A stretch of DNA of 5,455 bases from Rickettsiales bacterium (GCA_028282625.1 JANQHP010000106.1:1-5455), one strand, 5' to 3'; shown: positions 1 through 4,800, counted from the first letter of the stretch. Program-made: numbers and translations. Notes: generated by a model not told the origin, from the sequence alone.

Positions 1-30
1 GAGGGGATAAGGGGGGGGCACGGGATGACG
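1..30. repeat. Partial copy of intergenic repeat element (right end)
   Basis: This stretch matches 706-733 with only a few changes: both have GAGGGGATAAGGGGG, a short variable joint, then CGGGATGACG. It is the right-hand part of the palindromic element seen complete at 660-733; the rest lies outside the window. It carries one inverted copy of the core word GTCATCCC (22-29). Confidence 0.7.
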
Positions 31-34
31 GTGC

Positions 35-67
35 AAAAACGGCGACGCCCCCCGTGAGGGAGGCGTC
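35..67 (-). terminator. Rho-independent terminator of the 92-residue gene
   Basis: Read on the minus strand, a 10-bp stem (arms at 58-67 and 44-53, one G-T wobble) closes a 4-base loop. It is followed within a few bases by a run of five T (35-39). It starts 10 bases past the stop codon of the minus-strand gene at 78-356, so it most likely ends that transcript. The T run is short and begins four bases after the stem, so efficiency may be modest. Confidence 0.7.
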
Positions 68-77
68 GAGAGGGTCA

Positions 78-356
78 CTAGCTTTTTTTCAGAGAACGAG
101 CCTCCCCAATAATGGCATCAACAATTTGGCCAATGCTTTGCAATTGGGAGTCCGGATCAACCGAAAGCATGGCCTGAGTCTGTGCTGAGATTACCCAATG
201 GACCAGCCCCGCAAAATTAAAGGATGCCCCACTGGATTTATTCAGAATCTCTTCCAAAGTATCAACAAACCTCTTCTGGTAAGGGTCGTCTTCGTGCTGA
301 TGTTTTTGAGCAAGTGCTTTCAACTCCTCTGGGGAGAAAAACTTTACTTCCTTCAT
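78..356 (-). CDS. Small hypothetical protein, 92 residues
   Basis: I do not recognise this protein. It starts at ATG (356-354), with a clear AAGGAG ribosome binding site at 363-368, six bases upstream. It ends in TAG, followed by a terminator, so it looks like a real single-gene transcript. It is hydrophilic and probably mostly helical. The N-terminal half is charged, with a run of acidic and basic residues around 18-40 (HQHEDDPYQKRF). Residues 45-65 are more apolar (FNFAGLVHWVISAQ) but too polar for a confident membrane span. The C-terminus is an amphipathic stretch ending in KKS. There is no signal peptide and no cysteine. A 6-bp hairpin (arms 369-374 and 381-386) lies just upstream of the ribosome binding site and could tune translation. 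The gene is more AT-rich than hisC. Function is unknown; the call as a gene rests on the RBS and terminator, not on homology. Confidence 0.75.
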   Translation of the reverse strand: MKEVKFFSPEELKALAQKHQHEDDPYQKRFVDTLEEILNKSSGASFNFAGLVHWVISAQTQAMLSVDPDSQLQSIGQIVDAIIGEARSLKKS

Positions 357-442
357 GTCAGGCTCCTTTTCCCTCGCTTAAGGGAATGTCGTAGAGTCAG
401 AGTAACCCACTTCAACGAAGGGGGGTATAAGGCATAGTTTCA

Positions 443-473
443 AGGATAGCAGAGAGAGAGAGAGCTTCTGCAA
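443..473 (-). promoter_or_regulatory. Candidate promoter for the 92-residue gene
   Basis: On the minus strand TTGCAG (473-468) and TATCCT (448-443) are 19 bases apart. The -10 is preceded by TGC, giving an extended -10 form. The spacer is mostly a CT run (the plus strand shows seven AG units at 451-464). Spacing is longer than ideal. The predicted leader would be about 80 bases. The layout resembles the CT-rich candidate promoter at 4202-4228. Confidence 0.35.
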
Positions 474-553
474 GCATTAATTAATAATATGTTAGTGATT
501 GGTTACTGGATGATGGAGGTGTTCCGTGTTCAGGGTTCCGTGCCTCGTTATGT

Positions 554-650
554 TGTCATTCCTGCTTTAGGCAGGAATCTCACTATCCATGTTTTTTAGA
601 TGTTACAACAGAGATTCCCGACTCGGCCTTACAGCCTCTTTGGAATGACA
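554..650. repeat. Nested palindromic intergenic element
   Basis: Outer arms TGTCATTCC (554-562) and GGAATGACA (642-650) are perfect inverted repeats. Inside them, ATTCCTGC (558-565) pairs with GCAGGAAT (571-578) around a 5-base loop, and GGAATCTC (574-581) pairs with GAGATTCC (611-618). The pairings overlap, so alternative folds or a cruciform are possible. There is no open reading frame of note. It resembles a small non-coding repeat element, not a terminator, as no T run follows either arm. Such elements are common in intergenic DNA of many proteobacteria; whether this one is repeated elsewhere in the genome cannot be seen here. Confidence 0.65.
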
Positions 651-659
651 TTAAGTGCA

Positions 660-733
660 CCCCCTCACCCGGACACTGCGTGTCCACCCTCTCCCCCATG
701 GGGGAGAGGGGATAAGGGGGCCGCGGGATGACG
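660..733. repeat. GC-rich cruciform repeat element downstream of hisC
   Basis: Outer arms CCCCCT (660-665) and AGGGGG (715-720) enclose two hairpins: GGACAC/GTGTCC (671-676 and 680-685, loop TGC) and a perfect 24-base palindrome at 687-710 centred on CCATGG. A tail CCGCGGGATGACG (721-733) is identical to one arm of the hairpin at 4137-4168. A partial second copy opens the window (1-30). The element lies beyond the hisC stop and may fold in the 3' end of its transcript, but no T run follows on the minus strand, so it is not a classical terminator. Confidence 0.7.
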
Positions 734-753
734 AGGAATATACCCCGTCATTC

Positions 754-1938
754 CTACCGTATCACCGGGCTGTCTTCGGGTGTGCGTTGGTCCATGAATT
801 GCTCCAAGGCTTCCAGCAGTGCCTGGTTTTCTGGTTCCGTGCCAATGGTGATGCGCAGGCAATCGGGCAGGCCATAGGCCTGCATGGCGCGGACGAGGAT
901 ACCGTGGGTTTTGAGGAACTGGTAGGCGGCCGTCGCACTTTTATCGTAGGCGGTGCCGCCAAGGACGGAAAGGTCCACTTTTTTGCCGCTGCTGGATTCA
1001 AACGTGCCGGGGAACTTCACCAGCACGAAATTGGCGACGCTTGGATAGACATGCAGGCCCATGCTGCTTAAGTCTTCGGTCAGGTTTTGACGCCATGTGG
1101 TGGTATGTTCCAACGAGCGTTTGACAAAGCCGATATCTTCCAGCGCGGCGATGCCGGCGGCCTGGGCCACGGAGGAGACGTTGAACGGGTCGCGTACGCG
1201 CTGCAGCGTTTCCACAATGGCGGGTGGGGCATACGCCCAGCCAAGACGGAGCCCGCCCAGGCCATAAATTTTGGAGAAGGTGCGGGTCATGACTACATTT
1301 TGGTGTTGTTCGACCATGCCCATGCCGCTGGAATAGTCCCCTGCGGTGACGTATTCGCCATACGCGGCGTCGATCACCAGGAGGACATGGGGTGGTAAGC
1401 CCTCGCGCAGCTGCCGCATTTCCTGCTTGGTGAGGTAGCTGCCGGTCGGGTTGTTGGGGTTGGCGATAAAGACGATGCGCGTGCGTTCGGTGACGGCGGC
1501 CAGCAATGCATCGACATCCGCGCGGAGGTCTTTTTCCGGTGCCTTGACCGGGGTCGCACCCACACGTTGGGCGGCGATCGGATACATCAAGAAGCCATGG
1601 GCGCTGTAAAGCACCTCATCGCCTACCGTCGCATAGGCCTGGCACAGCAGGGTGATCAGTTCATCCGAGCCGTGGCCGCAGACGATGCGGTCGGCGGAAA
1701 TGTCGTAGCTCTCTGCAATCGCGTCGCGCAGGGCGTCGCACCCGGCTTCAGGATAGCGGTGCATCTTTTTGGTGGCGCCGCTTGCCGCGGTGATGGCTTT
1801 GGGGCTTGGGCCAAACGGGTTTTCATTGGAGGAGAGCTTGATGGGGGCATCTTTGCCGCGCAATTTGGACTTGCCGGGCACGTAGGGGGCGATCTCGGCA
1901 ATGGTGGTCAGTCGTATGTCGGGTGTGTCCGATGTCAT
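754..1938 (-). CDS. hisC: Histidinol-phosphate aminotransferase (HisC-type, PLP-dependent)
   Basis: A fold-type I PLP aminotransferase of 394 residues that moves an amino group between glutamate and imidazole acetol phosphate in histidine synthesis. Many HisC-type enzymes also act on aromatic keto acids, so a role in tyrosine or phenylalanine synthesis is possible. Visible motifs: SNENPFGPSP near 37-46, YP at 62-63, GSDE at 90-93, NPNNPTG at 160-166, DAAYGEY at 190-196, the PLP-lysine segment TFSKIYGLGGLRLGWAY with Lys223, and LRITIG with Arg362. The ATG at 1938-1936 is chosen because family similarity begins there (TTIAEIAPYVPGKSK); a longer reading from 2058 adds 40 unrelated residues. No good Shine-Dalgarno is visible. 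About 20 extra residues (roughly 311-334) lie between the NFVLVKFP strand and the AAYQFLKTHGILVR helix, where homologues are usually shorter. No other his or aromatic gene is adjacent. Cytoplasmic. Confidence 0.93.
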   Translation of the reverse strand: MTSDTPDIRLTTIAEIAPYVPGKSKLRGKDAPIKLSSNENPFGPSPKAITAASGATKKMHRYPEAGCDALRDAIAESYDISADRIVCGHGSDELITLLCQAYATVGDEVLYSAHGFLMYPIAAQRVGATPVKAPEKDLRADVDALLAAVTERTRIVFIANPNNPTGSYLTKQEMRQLREGLPPHVLLVIDAAYGEYVTAGDYSSGMGMVEQHQNVVMTRTFSKIYGLGGLRLGWAYAPPAIVETLQRVRDPFNVSSVAQAAGIAALEDIGFVKRSLEHTTTWRQNLTEDLSSMGLHVYPSVANFVLVKFPGTFESSSGKKVDLSVLGGTAYDKSATAAYQFLKTHGILVRAMQAYGLPDCLRITIGTEPENQALLEALEQFMDQRTPEDSPVIR

Positions 1939-2086
1939 GGTGTGGTTGCTATTCCAAGGGAAGGAGCAACAGTTTACCCTGATTTGGTGCGTGGGGCAAT
2001 ATGTAGATCCGGAGGCAGGAGGTAGGGAGGGATAAAGAAGATGTGAAGTTAAGCACATTTTCTCTTCTGTACTCTTCCAAGGGCTG

Positions 2087-2095
2087 TGCTATAGT
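2087..2095 (+). promoter_or_regulatory. Extended -10 promoter for the frr operon
   Basis: TGC followed by TATAGT gives the extended -10 form TGnTATAAT with one mismatch in the hexamer. A convincing -35 is not seen, which fits an extended -10 promoter. Transcription would begin near 2102, leaving a leader of about 30 bases before frr. It lies in the 194-base region between the divergent hisC and frr start codons. Confidence 0.6.
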
Positions 2096-2120
2096 GCGGC
2101 CGCTTATGTAAAAACAACAA

Positions 2121-2125
2121 GGGAG
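2121..2125 (+). promoter_or_regulatory. Ribosome binding site of frr
   Basis: GGGAG lies 7 bases before ATG at 2133 but only 4 bases before the in-frame GTG at 2130. The spacing favours the ATG as the start. Confidence 0.65.
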
Positions 2126-2132
2126 TCGTGTG

Positions 2133-2684
2133 ATGGAAGAGCATCAGGAGCTTGCGCGCCGGATGGAGGGTGCGGTGAGTGCGTTTAAAAAAGATTTATC
2201 CGGGCTTCGCACCGGGCGGGCTTCCACGTCACTGGTGGAGGGGGTCACCGTGGAGGCTTATGGCAGCCCGATGCCGCTGGAGCAAGTGGCCACGATCAAC
2301 GTGCCCGAACCGCGGATGATCAGCTTGCAGGTGTGGGATAAATCCATGGTGGGCGCGGTGGAAAAGGCGATTTTAAACTCGGGCCTTGGATTGAATCCTG
2401 CGACCGACGGGCAGCTGGTCCGGCTGCCGATCCCCGATCTCACCGAAGAGCGGCGCAAGGAGCTGGCCAAGCTTGCCTCGCAATATGCGGAGAAGGGCAG
2501 GATTGCGGTGCGTAACGTGCGTCGCGATGGGATTGATCAGGCGAAAAAGCAGCAGAAGGAAGGCGAGCTTTCCGAAGATGCGATGCATGATGCGATGGAG
2601 GAGATCCAAAAGCTGACCGATGCGAAGGTCGCCGAAATTGATACGGTGCTTGCCTCCAAAGAGCAGGAAATTCTGACGGTATAG
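2133..2684 (+). CDS. frr: Ribosome recycling factor (RRF)
   Basis: RRF acts in the cytoplasm with EF-G to split the post-termination ribosome and release mRNA and tRNA. The 183 residues match the usual length of about 185. The first helix of the three-helix bundle carries the family signature LRTGRAS (25-31). Domain II follows, with EAYGSPMPLEQVATINVPEPR (in two parts, about 41-61) and LVRLPIPDLTEERR (95-108). The second and third helices carry VRNVRRD (126-132), whose arginines contact 23S rRNA in homologues, and QKLTDAKVAEID (159-170). The start is ATG 2133; GTG 2130 would add one residue. It has its own promoter just upstream and is followed by uppS after 28 bases, so the two are likely co-transcribed. 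In most proteobacteria pyrH precedes frr; here the divergent hisC does. Confidence 0.97.
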   Translation: MEEHQELARRMEGAVSAFKKDLSGLRTGRASTSLVEGVTVEAYGSPMPLEQVATINVPEPRMISLQVWDKSMVGAVEKAILNSGLGLNPATDGQLVRLPIPDLTEERRKELAKLASQYAEKGRIAVRNVRRDGIDQAKKQQKEGELSEDAMHDAMEEIQKLTDAKVAEIDTVLASKEQEILTV

Positions 2685-2712
2685 CTCACGCGGTTTGGAT
2701 AACACGCACGCG

Positions 2713-3411
2713 ATGGAAGTGCCACAACATCTGGCCGTGATTATGGACGGCAACGGACGCTGGGCCAAGACACGTGGTTTGCCGCGCATTGCCGGCCACC
2801 GGGAGGGTGCCAAAGCCGCGCGGGCCTTGGTGGAGGCGTGCATGGCGCGCGGCATTGCCTATCTGACGCTTTATGCGTTTTCCGCAGAAAACTGGCACCG
2901 CCCGCAAAAAGAGGTGCAAGAACTCATGGCGCTGCTGGTGGAGGCGCTGGAGCGCGAATTGCCGCGCCTGGTGGAGGCGGGTGTGCGGCTGAAAGTGATC
3001 GGCCAGCGTGAGGGTTTTACACCAAAATTGCAGGCGCGGTTGCAGGCGGCCGAAGCGGAGACCAGGGGGAATAAGGGAATGCAGCTTACGCTGGCACTTG
3101 GCTATGGTGCCCGGCAGGAACTGGTGGCCATGGCAGCGCAGGCGGCTGATGTTGGGCGAAGAGATGTTGATTTTACACCAGACAGTAGTTGGGTGGCGCG
3201 GCATCTGACTACCTGCAACCTGCCAGACCCGGATTTGTTGATCCGTACTGGGGGAGAGCAGCGCTTAAGCAACTTCCTATTGTGGCAGTTAGCCTATACA
3301 GAGCTGTATTTTTCTGCTACATTGTGGCCAGATTTTGGTGTGGAGGCGCTGGAGGTGGCTTTGCAGGATTTTGCGACAAGAGAACGCCGTTTTGGTGTAA
3401 AAACAACGTAG
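2713..3411 (+). CDS. uppS: Isoprenyl transferase (undecaprenyl diphosphate synthase)
   Basis: A cis-prenyltransferase that adds isopentenyl diphosphate units to farnesyl diphosphate to make undecaprenyl diphosphate, the lipid carrier for peptidoglycan and other surface polymers. It works at the inner face of the membrane. All key features are present in the 232 residues: MDGNGRWA with catalytic Asp12, plus Asn14 and Arg16; His29 in IAGHREGA; YAFSAENW (54-61); LALGYGARQEL (127-137); and RTGGEQRLSNF (178-188) with Arg178 and Arg184, then Glu197 in TELYF, spaced as in the E. coli enzyme. The start is uncertain: an in-frame TTG at 2695 adds six residues, and neither start has a good ribosome binding site. 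I prefer the ATG. The weak start suggests translational coupling to frr. The usual next gene, cdsA, is replaced by a receiver-like protein. Confidence 0.95.
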   Translation: MEVPQHLAVIMDGNGRWAKTRGLPRIAGHREGAKAARALVEACMARGIAYLTLYAFSAENWHRPQKEVQELMALLVEALERELPRLVEAGVRLKVIGQREGFTPKLQARLQAAEAETRGNKGMQLTLALGYGARQELVAMAAQAADVGRRDVDFTPDSSWVARHLTTCNLPDPDLLIRTGGEQRLSNFLLWQLAYTELYFSATLWPDFGVEALEVALQDFATRERRFGVKTT

Positions 3412-3434
3412 AATCGACCATAAAAACAGCAGAG

Positions 3435-3441
3435 AAAGGGG
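3435..3441 (+). promoter_or_regulatory. Ribosome binding site deciding the GTG start at 3450
   Basis: AAAGGGG lies 8 bases before GTG 3450. A second purine run, AAAAGGG (3444-3450), overlaps the start codon and is too close to serve it. The reading frame stays open far upstream into uppS, so this site is the main reason to place the start here. Confidence 0.6.
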
Positions 3442-3449
3442 TTAAAAGG

Positions 3450-4067
3450 GTGGCAATCGACATTCCGGAGCAAGGGTTATATGTTGGCATATTGGACGAT
3501 CGTCCGGGGCTTTATATAGGCTTGGAACAACTTGAATTTACCCAGCCAGATGGGGCGAAACCGTGGAAGATTGAGCGTTTTGAGGAACAAGATCCGTTTA
3601 TCAACGAGTTATACCTTCACATGGCAGAAGAATCTAATACGTTGCCAGCACTCCTTTTTATTGATGGGAATCTGGCAGAAGGCCAACCACACGGGCTTGA
3701 GACCATTACACGTGCGCGGCTTGAAGTGGGGTATCAAGGCCCTATCGTTTTTTGTACCAGTGATACGATCAAGCAGGTGGCACGCAAGCACCCAGACCTT
3801 TTGAGGGAGCAGGTGGCCAAAAAAGATCCAGATGTTTTTTATGTCCATAAAGGAATGGATTTTAGGAGCGTGGCGATAGAGATTGTGGTGGACTTGGCCA
3901 ACGAAGATCCGTTTGACCCAGAGCGTGTCAAGCCCTTGCATGAGGCCGCAGAGCATCTGGTACAAGCGCCGCCGGAAGGCGGCAGGGTAAGTTCTGTGTC
4001 AAAAGTGATGGCATGGATTAAGGATTTTCTCTCTGAGTATAAAGGTGAATCTGCCGGTAGGGGTTAG
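3450..4067 (+). CDS. Divergent receiver-domain (CheY-like) protein, 205 residues
   Basis: I do not recognise this as a named family, but its layout fits a response-regulator receiver domain. Strand 1 LYVGILDD (10-17) ends in an acidic pair, Asp16-Asp17. Strand 3 PALLFIDGN (66-74) ends in Asp72, the expected phosphorylation site. Strand 4 GPIVFCTS (97-104) ends in Thr103/Ser104, and strand 5 DVFYVHKG (128-135) carries Lys134. Helices fit between them, completing a five-fold beta-alpha pattern. Two spacings are longer than in CheY: 55 residues from the acidic pair to the Asp, and 31 from Thr to Lys. No DNA-binding or enzymatic output domain follows, only a polar tail (about 151-205). It probably works by binding a partner. 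It follows uppS by 38 bases without a terminator, so co-transcription is likely. It is more AT-rich than frr and uppS, which may mark later arrival. The fold assignment is inference. Confidence 0.75.
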   Translation: MAIDIPEQGLYVGILDDRPGLYIGLEQLEFTQPDGAKPWKIERFEEQDPFINELYLHMAEESNTLPALLFIDGNLAEGQPHGLETITRARLEVGYQGPIVFCTSDTIKQVARKHPDLLREQVAKKDPDVFYVHKGMDFRSVAIEIVVDLANEDPFDPERVKPLHEAAEHLVQAPPEGGRVSSVSKVMAWIKDFLSEYKGESAGRG

Positions 4068-4113
4068 AGTTTAGTCGTGAGAGTGGAGCGAGTTTCAAGT
4101 TGCACGTGGGTGC

Positions 4114-4141
4114 TCCGTGTTCTGTGTTCTGTGTTCCGTCA
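4114..4141 (+). repeat. Tandem 7-base repeat, four units
   Basis: Units TCCGTGT, TCTGTGT, TCTGTGT and TCCGTCA stand head to tail and run into the hairpin at 4137. Related single leaders occur at 522-540 (TTCCGTGTTCAGGGTTCCG) and 5369-5387 (ATCCGTGTTTAGGGTTTCG), so the tandem copies probably expanded from a conserved leader of the repeat family. Confidence 0.6.
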
Positions 4142-4168
4142 TCCCGCGGTCGGAGCCGCGGGATGACG
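4137..4168. repeat. Perfect 13-bp hairpin of the GTCATCCC repeat family
   Basis: CGTCATCCCGCGG (4137-4149) and CCGCGGGATGACG (4156-4168) are exact inverted repeats around the 6-base loop TCGGAG. The structure lies 69 bases past the receiver-like gene and may end or protect the 3' end of the frr-uppS transcript. No immediate T run follows; the nearest is TTTT at 4177-4180. The same arm occurs at 721-733 and, in part, at 21-30 and 5386-5395. Confidence 0.8.
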
Positions 4169-4201
4169 TGTAGCCGTTTTGTATAAAAATATTTAATTTT
4201 C

Positions 4202-4228
4202 TTGCCATCTCTCTCTCTTTGCTAGACT
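4202..4228 (+). promoter_or_regulatory. Candidate promoter for the small membrane protein gene
   Basis: TTGCCA (4202-4207) and TAGACT (4223-4228) are separated by 15 bases, mostly a CT run. The -10 is preceded by TTGC, and the 8-mer GCTAGACT also occurs upstream of the pentapeptide gene (4737-4744). The spacing is short, so the exact -35 is unsure. The resulting leader would be about 105 bases. Confidence 0.4.
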
Positions 4229-4243
4229 CCTCCACATAGCGTA

Positions 4244-4334
4244 GTGGAACCCAAATGCTTGCAGCACGCAGCACCAACCCCGTTCCACCTTGCGTGGAGC
4301 CTGTTTCTCTACGACATTCTTTGATTGGAGGTGG
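4244..4334 (+). promoter_or_regulatory. Leader with mutually exclusive pairings, possible translational switch
   Basis: The segment around 4282-4290 (GTTCCACCT) has three possible partners. GTGGAAC (4244-4250) pairs over 7 bp. GTGGAGC (4294-4300) pairs over 7 bp with one wobble and a 5-base loop. AGGTGG (4329-4334) pairs over 6 bp and would cover the Shine-Dalgarno. A direct repeat GCAGCAC occurs twice in a row at 4261-4274. These pairings are short and could arise by chance; I match them to no known riboswitch class. Confidence 0.3.
4327..4332 (+). promoter_or_regulatory. Strong ribosome binding site setting a TTG start
   Basis: GGAGGT is a near-perfect Shine-Dalgarno, 7 bases before the TTG at 4340. 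It overlaps the alternative in-frame TTG at 4325 and GTG at 4331, which therefore cannot use it. Confidence 0.75.
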
Positions 4335-4339
4335 TTGTT

Positions 4340-4570
4340 TTGACGTGGAATTTTGTGATCATTTTTATTCTAGGTCTTTTGACCAGCAATATTTGGGAAC
4401 AAATCAAAAAAATCCAGAGCCTTTACCTTTCGTTGCCGGATGCAGAAAGTCCAAAGGCAAAGGAGAAGACGTGGAAAGCCATCCATGTCGAGAGTTTTTG
4501 GTTGGCTGGTTTTTTCATCCTTGGGGCCCTGGTGCTCTATTATGGGTACGTTCTCACCACTCAAGAGTGA
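4340..4570 (+). CDS. Small two-helix membrane protein, 76 residues
   Basis: I do not recognise a family. The protein has two apolar segments: residues 3-19 (WNFVIIFILGLLTSNIW) and about 53-72 (starting FWLAGFFILGALVLYYGY). The polar loop between them, 20-52, is rich in lysine (Lys23, 24, 39, 41, 43, 46). By the positive-inside rule the loop faces the cytoplasm and both ends face the periplasm. The start is TTG 4340, fixed by GGAGGT seven bases upstream; longer readings from 4325 or 4331 overlap that site. The gene stands alone, with a candidate promoter and a 105-base leader before it and a strong terminator after it, so it is a self-contained unit. The rare TTG start and the possibly structured leader suggest low or controlled expression. 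Role unknown; small proteins like this often bind a larger membrane complex, but nothing here says which. Confidence 0.75.
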   Translation: MTWNFVIIFILGLLTSNIWEQIKKIQSLYLSLPDAESPKAKEKTWKAIHVESFWLAGFFILGALVLYYGYVLTTQE

Positions 4571-4587
4571 GTGTATGACACTCAAAC

Positions 4588-4628
4588 AATAAAGGGGGCT
4601 GATGATTTGGCTCCCTTTATTATTTTTA
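4588..4628 (+). terminator. Rho-independent terminator after the small membrane protein gene
   Basis: A 12-bp stem (arms 4588-4599 and 4610-4621, one G-T wobble) closes a 10-base loop and runs into ATTTTTA at 4622-4628. It begins 18 bases past the stop codon. A small hairpin, GAGTG/CACTC (4569-4573 and 4579-4583), overlaps the stop codon just before it. Confidence 0.9.
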
Positions 4629-4711
4629 CAGCATGGCATAGAAAAGCCGCACCACCCTTTTTCTTGCAAAATCAGCGCATGGTGCGCGCGTCGCGAAAAA
4701 CCTTCCCCCGT

Positions 4712-4726
4712 TTAACGTTTTGTTAA
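4712..4726 (+). promoter_or_regulatory. Candidate CtrA-binding box (TTAA-N7-TTAA)
   Basis: TTAA (4712-4715), seven bases CGTTTTG, then TTAA (4723-4726) matches the full CtrA consensus in spacing. It sits in a dyad, TTTAAC/GTTAAA (4711-4716 and 4722-4727). The box ends 12 bases before the candidate -10 TAGACT, so it overlaps the -35 region, the usual place in CtrA-activated promoters. That CtrA binds here is inference; an unrelated repressor operator could look alike. Confidence 0.5.
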
Positions 4727-4738
4727 ATGCGGGTGCGC

Positions 4739-4744
4739 TAGACT
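4739..4744 (+). promoter_or_regulatory. Candidate -10 element of the pentapeptide gene
   Basis: TAGACT within GCTAGACT matches the -10 proposed for the gene at 4340. No good -35 lies at standard spacing, which fits a promoter needing an activator at the box just upstream. An alternative pair is TTGTTA (4720-4725) with TATCAA (4744-4749), 18 bases apart. The leader would be about 50 bases. Confidence 0.4.
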
Positions 4745-4800
4745 ATCAAATAGTACGCACTTAACGATCATACTTGAATTAGAATACAAAGGAAGATGCC

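Noticed and set aside
198..437. A 79-residue open frame opposite the 92-residue gene
   Set aside because: The minus-strand gene has a Shine-Dalgarno and terminator; the plus-strand frame has neither.
477..489. TTAATTAATAAT as a CtrA site or origin-like AT-rich box
   Set aside because: The two TTAA words are adjacent with no 7-base gap, and there are no DnaA boxes nearby.
660..753. Rho-independent terminator for hisC
   Set aside because: Strong hairpins exist, but on the minus strand no T run follows any of them.
1567..2025. A 152-residue open frame opposite hisC
   Set aside because: It is an antisense shadow of a GC-rich coding region, with no ribosome binding site and no recognisable protein. 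The same holds for the open frames at 655-1071 and 1087-1398.
1939..2058. A 40-residue N-terminal extension of HisC from an upstream ATG
   Set aside because: The extra residues (with a Cys pair and several Pro) do not resemble HisC, and the family's N-terminus begins after the ATG at 1938. The extension would also fill much of the divergent regulatory region.
2373..3204. Minus-strand open frames across frr and uppS
   Set aside because: Both lie wholly opposite certain genes and encode Arg/His-rich shadow proteins.
3189..3449. A longer start for the receiver-like gene inside uppS
   Set aside because: It would overlap uppS by over 200 bases in another frame and add residues with no relation to the domain; the GTG at 3450 has a fitting ribosome binding site.
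4255..4578. A 107-residue open frame overlapping the small membrane protein gene
   Set aside because: Its composition is unstructured, it lacks a ribosome binding site, and it runs through the leader and Shine-Dalgarno of the better-supported gene at 4340.
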